The notes under the pieces: model-generated | What the model was told of the DNA's origin: nothing | Databases searched by the model: none | What the model saw: only the letters and a program-made list of their open reading frames with translations | In this document: positions 60,836-64,000 of the stretch, piece after piece | How the letters are laid out: every line of letters starts with the position of its first letter | Numbering within the stretch: position 1 is the first letter of the stretch | Position numbers and translations under genes: made by a program | Source of the DNA: DATCMU01 sp036563245 | GTDB taxonomy: Bacteria > Pseudomonadota > Alphaproteobacteria > Rhizobiales > Devosiaceae | Direction: 5' to 3' | Length of the DNA stretch: 64,000 bases | Assembly (NCBI GenBank): GCA_036563245.1 | Contig: DATCMU010000031.1 | Span: 1 to 64,000 of the forward strand

Positions 60836-61305
60836 CCGTCCGCCCCCCGGTTTCTGAGCCGCTCGAGAGCCTCGCGCTCTTCCGGGCTCATGGGCGAGGG
60901 CCTGGCGGGCGCGGGACGGTGCCGCAGTCCTACGATGATTGCCGCGATGCCGGCCAGCAGTGCGGCGGGCGCGGCGATCCACAAGGCCAGCGTGTGCCAG
61001 GCGAACACCGGCCTGAGCAGCACGAACTCGCCGTAGCGATCGACGATATATTGCATGACCTGCTGATCGCTATCGCCGGCCACAAGCCGTTGGCGCACAA
61101 GAACCCTCAGATCATGGGCGAGATCGGCATTGCTGTCGTCGATCGATTCATTCTGGCAGACCAGACAACGAAGGTTCTCCGAGATCGATCGTGCCCTTGC
61201 CTCCAGCGCCGGATCCTTGAGCATCTCGTCGGGATTGACGGCCAATGCCGCAAACGGCGCCAGCAGCGCAACCAACAGGACCGAGACTGCGAAAAGCCGC
61301 CTCAC
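60832..61305 (-). CDS. ccmH: cytochrome c maturation protein CcmH (apocytochrome thiol reductase)
   Basis: 157-residue membrane-anchored thiol-oxidoreductase component of System I haem ligation. Signal-like N-terminus (about 1-22), then the redox motif LRCLVCQNESI (Cys47, Cys50), and a C-terminal transmembrane helix (about 105-125). It corresponds to CycL of rhizobia, the short CcmH; the TPR part is the separate ccmI gene. Its ATG overlaps the ccmF stop by 4 bp (ATGA). Confidence 0.95.
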   Translation of the reverse strand: MRRLFAVSVLLVALLAPFAALAVNPDEMLKDPALEARARSISENLRCLVCQNESIDDSNADLAHDLRVLVRQRLVAGDSDQQVMQYIVDRYGEFVLLRPVFAWHTLALWIAAPAALLAGIAAIIVGLRHRPAPARPSPMSPEEREALERLRNRGADG

Positions 61306-63275
61306 TCGGCGGCCTCCGCCTTGAGGCGCGCAACCCGTCGCGGCGCCCCCACACGCAGCCGCCTGTCTGTCAGGGACAGGCCACCCGCAGCGGCCATGAA
61401 GAGAGCGCCCATCCAGATCAGGGTGACGAATGGCTTGTACCAGAGCCTGACGACTAGCCGTCCATCGGACCCAAGTTCGCCAATCGAGATGTAGAGCTGG
61501 GAAAAGCCATAGGTGGTTATGGCCGACTCGGTCGTCGGCATCTTGCTCGCCTCGTACACGCGATGCTGCGCGGTTGCTGTCCTGGTGGTGCCATCTGGCG
61601 CAGTGATGGTGAAGTGATTGGCATCGGCGGTGTAATTGGGTCCCGCGAGGGTTTCGACATTATCGTAATGGACCGAATACCCGGCCACATCGGCGCCCTC
61701 ACCCGGGCTGAGGGTGGTGATCGTCTCGCCCTGCCATGCGGTCGAGGAGACGATGCCGAGCACGGTAATTCCCAGCCCCATATGAGCGATCGCGGTCGAC
61801 CATGCGGTGCGCGGCAGACCCTTGAGGCGGCGAATGCTCTCGGAGAACGGAATGCGCCCGAGCCTTGAGCGATCGACCAGTTCGGCCAGTGCGCCGAGTA
61901 TTACCCACGAGCCCAGAAGCAGGCCGAAGGGCGCAAGCGAGACGTGGAACCCGGTAGCGGCGAAATAGACCACCGCCAGGACCAGCGCCAGGACCAATGC
62001 TCCCGCGAGACGCTGGGTTGCCGCGATCAGGTCGCCGCGTTTCCATGCGAGGAAGGGCCCGAATGGCAGGATGACCAGCAGCGGCACCATGAGCGCGCCA
62101 AAGGTGAGATTGAAGAATGGAGCGCCCACCGAGATCGCCGTCCCGGTCAACGCCTCGAGAATGAGCGGATAGAGCGTGCCAACAAGAACGGCGACGGTGG
62201 CGGTGGCAAGGAACAGATTGTTCAGGATCAGCGCGCCTTCACGGCTGATCGGAGCGAAGAGGCCGCCTGCCCGCAAGGAATTGGCTCGAAAGGCGAAAAG
62301 CGCAAAGGCGCCGCCGATGAAAGCCGCAAGGATCGACAGGATCACAAGCCCTCTTGTGGGGTCGGAAGCGAAGGCATGGACCGAGGTGAGCACGCCGGAG
62401 CGCACGAGGAACGTGCCCAGCAGGCTCAACGAGAAGGTGATGATGGACAGAAAGACAGTCCAGATCTTGAGCGCATTTCGCTTCTCCATCACCAGGGCGG
62501 AGTGCAGCAGCGCAGTCCCGGCGAGCCAGGGCATGAAGCTGGCGTTTTCCACCGGGTCCCAGAACCACCAGCCGCCCCAGCCGAGTTCATAATAGGCCCA
62601 GTATGATCCCATCGCGATCCCGAGGGTCAGGAAAAGCCATGAAGCCAGCGCCCATGGGCGCACCCAGCGGGCCCAGGCGGCGTCGATGCGCCCCGAGATC
62701 AGGGCCGCGATGGCAAAGGAAAAGCACACCGAAAACCCGACATAACCCGTGTAGAGAAGCGGCGGATGCACGGCCAGGCCGAAATCCTGAAGAACCGGGT
62801 TGAGGTCACGACCCTCGACAGGCGCGGGAAACATGCGGGTGAACGGGCTCGAGGTGAAGATCGCATATCCCATGAAGGCAGCGCCGATCAGGCCCTGCAC
62901 CGCGAGCACAAGGGTCTGCAGATCGGCGGGCAGCCTGCGCCCGAATGCGGCGACGCTCGCCCCGAAAGCCGTCAGGATGAGTATCCAGAGCAGCACGGAG
63001 CCTTCATGATTGCCCCAGACGCTGGTGACCTTGAACAGCATGGGCATGAGCGAATGGGAGTTCTCATAGGCAAGCGCCAGGGAGAAATCGGAGGTCACGA
63101 ACGCCTGGATCAGCGCGGCGAACGCTGCCGCCACAAGCAGGAATTGCAACACCGCGGCCTGCTGGACATATGTGCTCACCGCCCCTGACCGCCAGTATAC
63201 AAGGCCGACCAGGGCCTGGGCGGCGGCAATCGCGAAGGCCAGAATAAGTGCGAAATGTCCCAGTTCTATCGACAT
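61302..63275 (-). CDS. ccmF: cytochrome c haem lyase subunit CcmF
   Basis: 657-residue polytopic protein that receives haem from CcmE and attaches it to apocytochrome c. The haem-handling tryptophan-rich WWD segment WGGWWFWDPVENASFMPW lies around residues 230-248, with conserved His residues in nearby loops and about 15 hydrophobic segments. It corresponds to CycK of rhizobia. Its start overlaps ccmE by 10 bp and its end overlaps ccmH by 4 bp, a compact operon. Confidence 0.96.
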   Translation of the reverse strand: MSIELGHFALILAFAIAAAQALVGLVYWRSGAVSTYVQQAAVLQFLLVAAAFAALIQAFVTSDFSLALAYENSHSLMPMLFKVTSVWGNHEGSVLLWILILTAFGASVAAFGRRLPADLQTLVLAVQGLIGAAFMGYAIFTSSPFTRMFPAPVEGRDLNPVLQDFGLAVHPPLLYTGYVGFSVCFSFAIAALISGRIDAAWARWVRPWALASWLFLTLGIAMGSYWAYYELGWGGWWFWDPVENASFMPWLAGTALLHSALVMEKRNALKIWTVFLSIITFSLSLLGTFLVRSGVLTSVHAFASDPTRGLVILSILAAFIGGAFALFAFRANSLRAGGLFAPISREGALILNNLFLATATVAVLVGTLYPLILEALTGTAISVGAPFFNLTFGALMVPLLVILPFGPFLAWKRGDLIAATQRLAGALVLALVLAVVYFAATGFHVSLAPFGLLLGSWVILGALAELVDRSRLGRIPFSESIRRLKGLPRTAWSTAIAHMGLGITVLGIVSSTAWQGETITTLSPGEGADVAGYSVHYDNVETLAGPNYTADANHFTITAPDGTTRTATAQHRVYEASKMPTTESAITTYGFSQLYISIGELGSDGRLVVRLWYKPFVTLIWMGALFMAAAGGLSLTDRRLRVGAPRRVARLKAEAAE

Positions 63276-63736
63276 GGATTGACCTCACCGGGTGCGGCGG
63301 CTGTCGGCGCGCGCTCCCATTCGCCGTTTTCCTTGAGCTTGTCGACGACGTTCTTGGGCATGTAGTTCTCATCGTGCTTTGCGAGGATCGTGGTGGCCTT
63401 GAACGTGCCATCGGGCAAGAGGCTGCCCTCGGCCACAACCCCCTGCCCCTCGCGGAACAGATCCGGCACGATCCCCGTATAGCTCACCTTGATGTCAGCC
63501 TTGCCGTCCCCGACAATGAAATCAAGCTTTTCGCCTTGCTTCTTGCACGATCCTGAACCGACCAGCCCGCCGATCCGCACCGCCTGCCCGACCGCAACGT
63601 GCTGCGCCGCCATTTCGGAGGGCGTGTAGAAGAACACGATCTCGTTGCGCAGCGCGGACAGGATCAGGGCCACGGCCAGCGCCACGACGGCGAGGAGCCC
63701 CAGGATTACCGTCAGTTTCTTCTGCTTGCGGGTCAA
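63266..63736 (-). CDS. ccmE: cytochrome c maturation haem chaperone CcmE
   Basis: 156-residue periplasmic haem chaperone with an N-terminal membrane anchor (about 8-28). The haem is bound covalently by His121 in AKHDENYMPK, with Tyr125 as axial ligand; the beta-barrel start IVFFYTPSE is also typical. Corresponds to CycJ. The gene lies 10 bp downstream of ccmI and overlaps ccmF. Confidence 0.96.
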   Translation of the reverse strand: MTRKQKKLTVILGLLAVVALAVALILSALRNEIVFFYTPSEMAAQHVAVGQAVRIGGLVGSGSCKKQGEKLDFIVGDGKADIKVSYTGIVPDLFREGQGVVAEGSLLPDGTFKATTILAKHDENYMPKNVVDKLKENGEWERAPTAAAPGEVNPCR

Positions 63737-63746
63737 AACCGAACTC

Positions 63747-64000
63747 CTACTTCACCTGCAGACCGGCCTGTTTCGCCATGTTGTCGAGGGCGGTACGCGC
63801 GGTCGCGTCGGGATAGGCCGCCACCGCTTCGTCATATGCCTTCTGGGCTGCAGCCTTGTCGCCGAGCACCAGACGGGAACGCACCAGCCGGGTCCATTCG
63901 TCAATCGAGCCGCCGTCGGATTCAAGGCGGGACGCCAGCCCTTCAACCATGCCCTGCACCATCTGACGTTGTTCCGGATCAAGGCTGAGGCCGTTTCCTG
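63747..64000 (-). CDS. ccmI: cytochrome c maturation protein CcmI, N-terminal part beyond right edge
   Basis: Only the C-terminal 83 residues are in the window (stop at 63747-63749; frame open to 64000). The segment has TPR-like helices (WTRLVRSRLVLGDKAAAQKAYDEA) and ends MAKQAGLQVK. CcmI/CycH escorts apocytochrome c to the ligation complex. Identification rests on the operon position directly upstream of ccmE and on the TPR pattern. The upstream residues before the in-frame Met at 63962 continue as sensible protein, so the gene is truncated only by the window. Confidence 0.9.
   Translation of the reverse strand, partial: GNGLSLDPEQRQMVQGMVEGLASRLESDGGSIDEWTRLVRSRLVLGDKAAAQKAYDEAVAAYPDATARTALDNMAKQAGLQVK

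Noticed and set aside
1..64000. CRISPR array, tRNA or rRNA gene, insertion sequence, prophage
   Set aside because: No regular repeat-spacer series, no tRNA-like cloverleaf, no transposase, integrase or phage structural genes were seen. The only dispersed repeat found is the 102-bp pair.

Overview
The window is a compact, high-GC stretch of alphaproteobacterial chromosome, most likely from the Hyphomicrobiales (Rhizobiales). A Devosia/Pelagibacterium-like organism would fit, but the genus is a guess. Three things support the order: the run ccmI-ccmE-ccmF-ccmH ... degP - response regulator - sensor kinase - glnE, the run rpiA - DUF2059 - gor, and several alphaproteobacterial families (DUF2865, PdhS/PleC-like kinases, two-domain GlnE). 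I found no insertion sequence, prophage, CRISPR array, rRNA or tRNA. The content is mostly core metabolism with a few accessory loci.

Layout. 1-16 kb: cysS (cut by the left edge), a DUF1284-bioY pair, cytochrome c', an FAA-hydrolase family enzyme, a DUF2865 exported protein, the overlapping nadE-gltX pair, an outer-membrane barrel, class II DAHP synthase, gor, DUF2059, rpiA, an L,D-transpeptidase and moaA. 15.7-23.9 kb: an Lrp-type regulator with a perfect 22-bp dyad upstream, an SNase-like nuclease, a membrane histidine kinase, divergent cobT/cobS, an aspartic protease, a DUF302 gene, a deaminase, dusA and a second Lrp-type regulator. 24-35 kb: a branched-chain amino acid catabolic block in one direction (thiolase; acyl-CoA dehydrogenase, enoyl-CoA hydratase, E1 alpha, E1 beta, E2, E3), followed by sseA and ETF-ubiquinone oxidoreductase, which takes the electrons of the acyl-CoA dehydrogenase. 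35-44.6 kb: a 5'-nucleotidase-like exported protein, a YrdB-like membrane protein, a secreted SH3/beta-gamma-crystallin protein, lldD, an adenylate cyclase with TPR repeats, a potassium channel with a zinc ribbon, and a BigR-type persulfide-response locus (ArsR regulator, persulfide dioxygenase, DUF442 sulfurtransferase). 44.6-64 kb: two ABC exporter half-transporters, pepN, a cytosolic PAS-like histidine kinase, glnE, a two-component pair, degP, a TSUP permease, an OsmC protein and the ccm cytochrome c maturation operon (ccmI cut by the right edge).

The most interesting signals are regulatory. (1) The bigR/blh divergent promoter carries an ATATTAG-N6-CTAATAT operator, and the same 7-6-7 layout with one mismatch lies over the -10 region of the DUF302 gene 23 kb away, suggesting one persulfide regulon. 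(2) Upstream of the acyl-CoA dehydrogenase/bkd operon is a 15-mer matching 14 of 15 positions of the E. coli Lrp consensus, next to a 27-nt dyad; an Lrp-family gene lies convergent to the operon end. (3) A 102-bp dispersed repeat occurs twice, each time starting exactly at the stop codon of a minus-strand gene and supplying an inverted-repeat stem.
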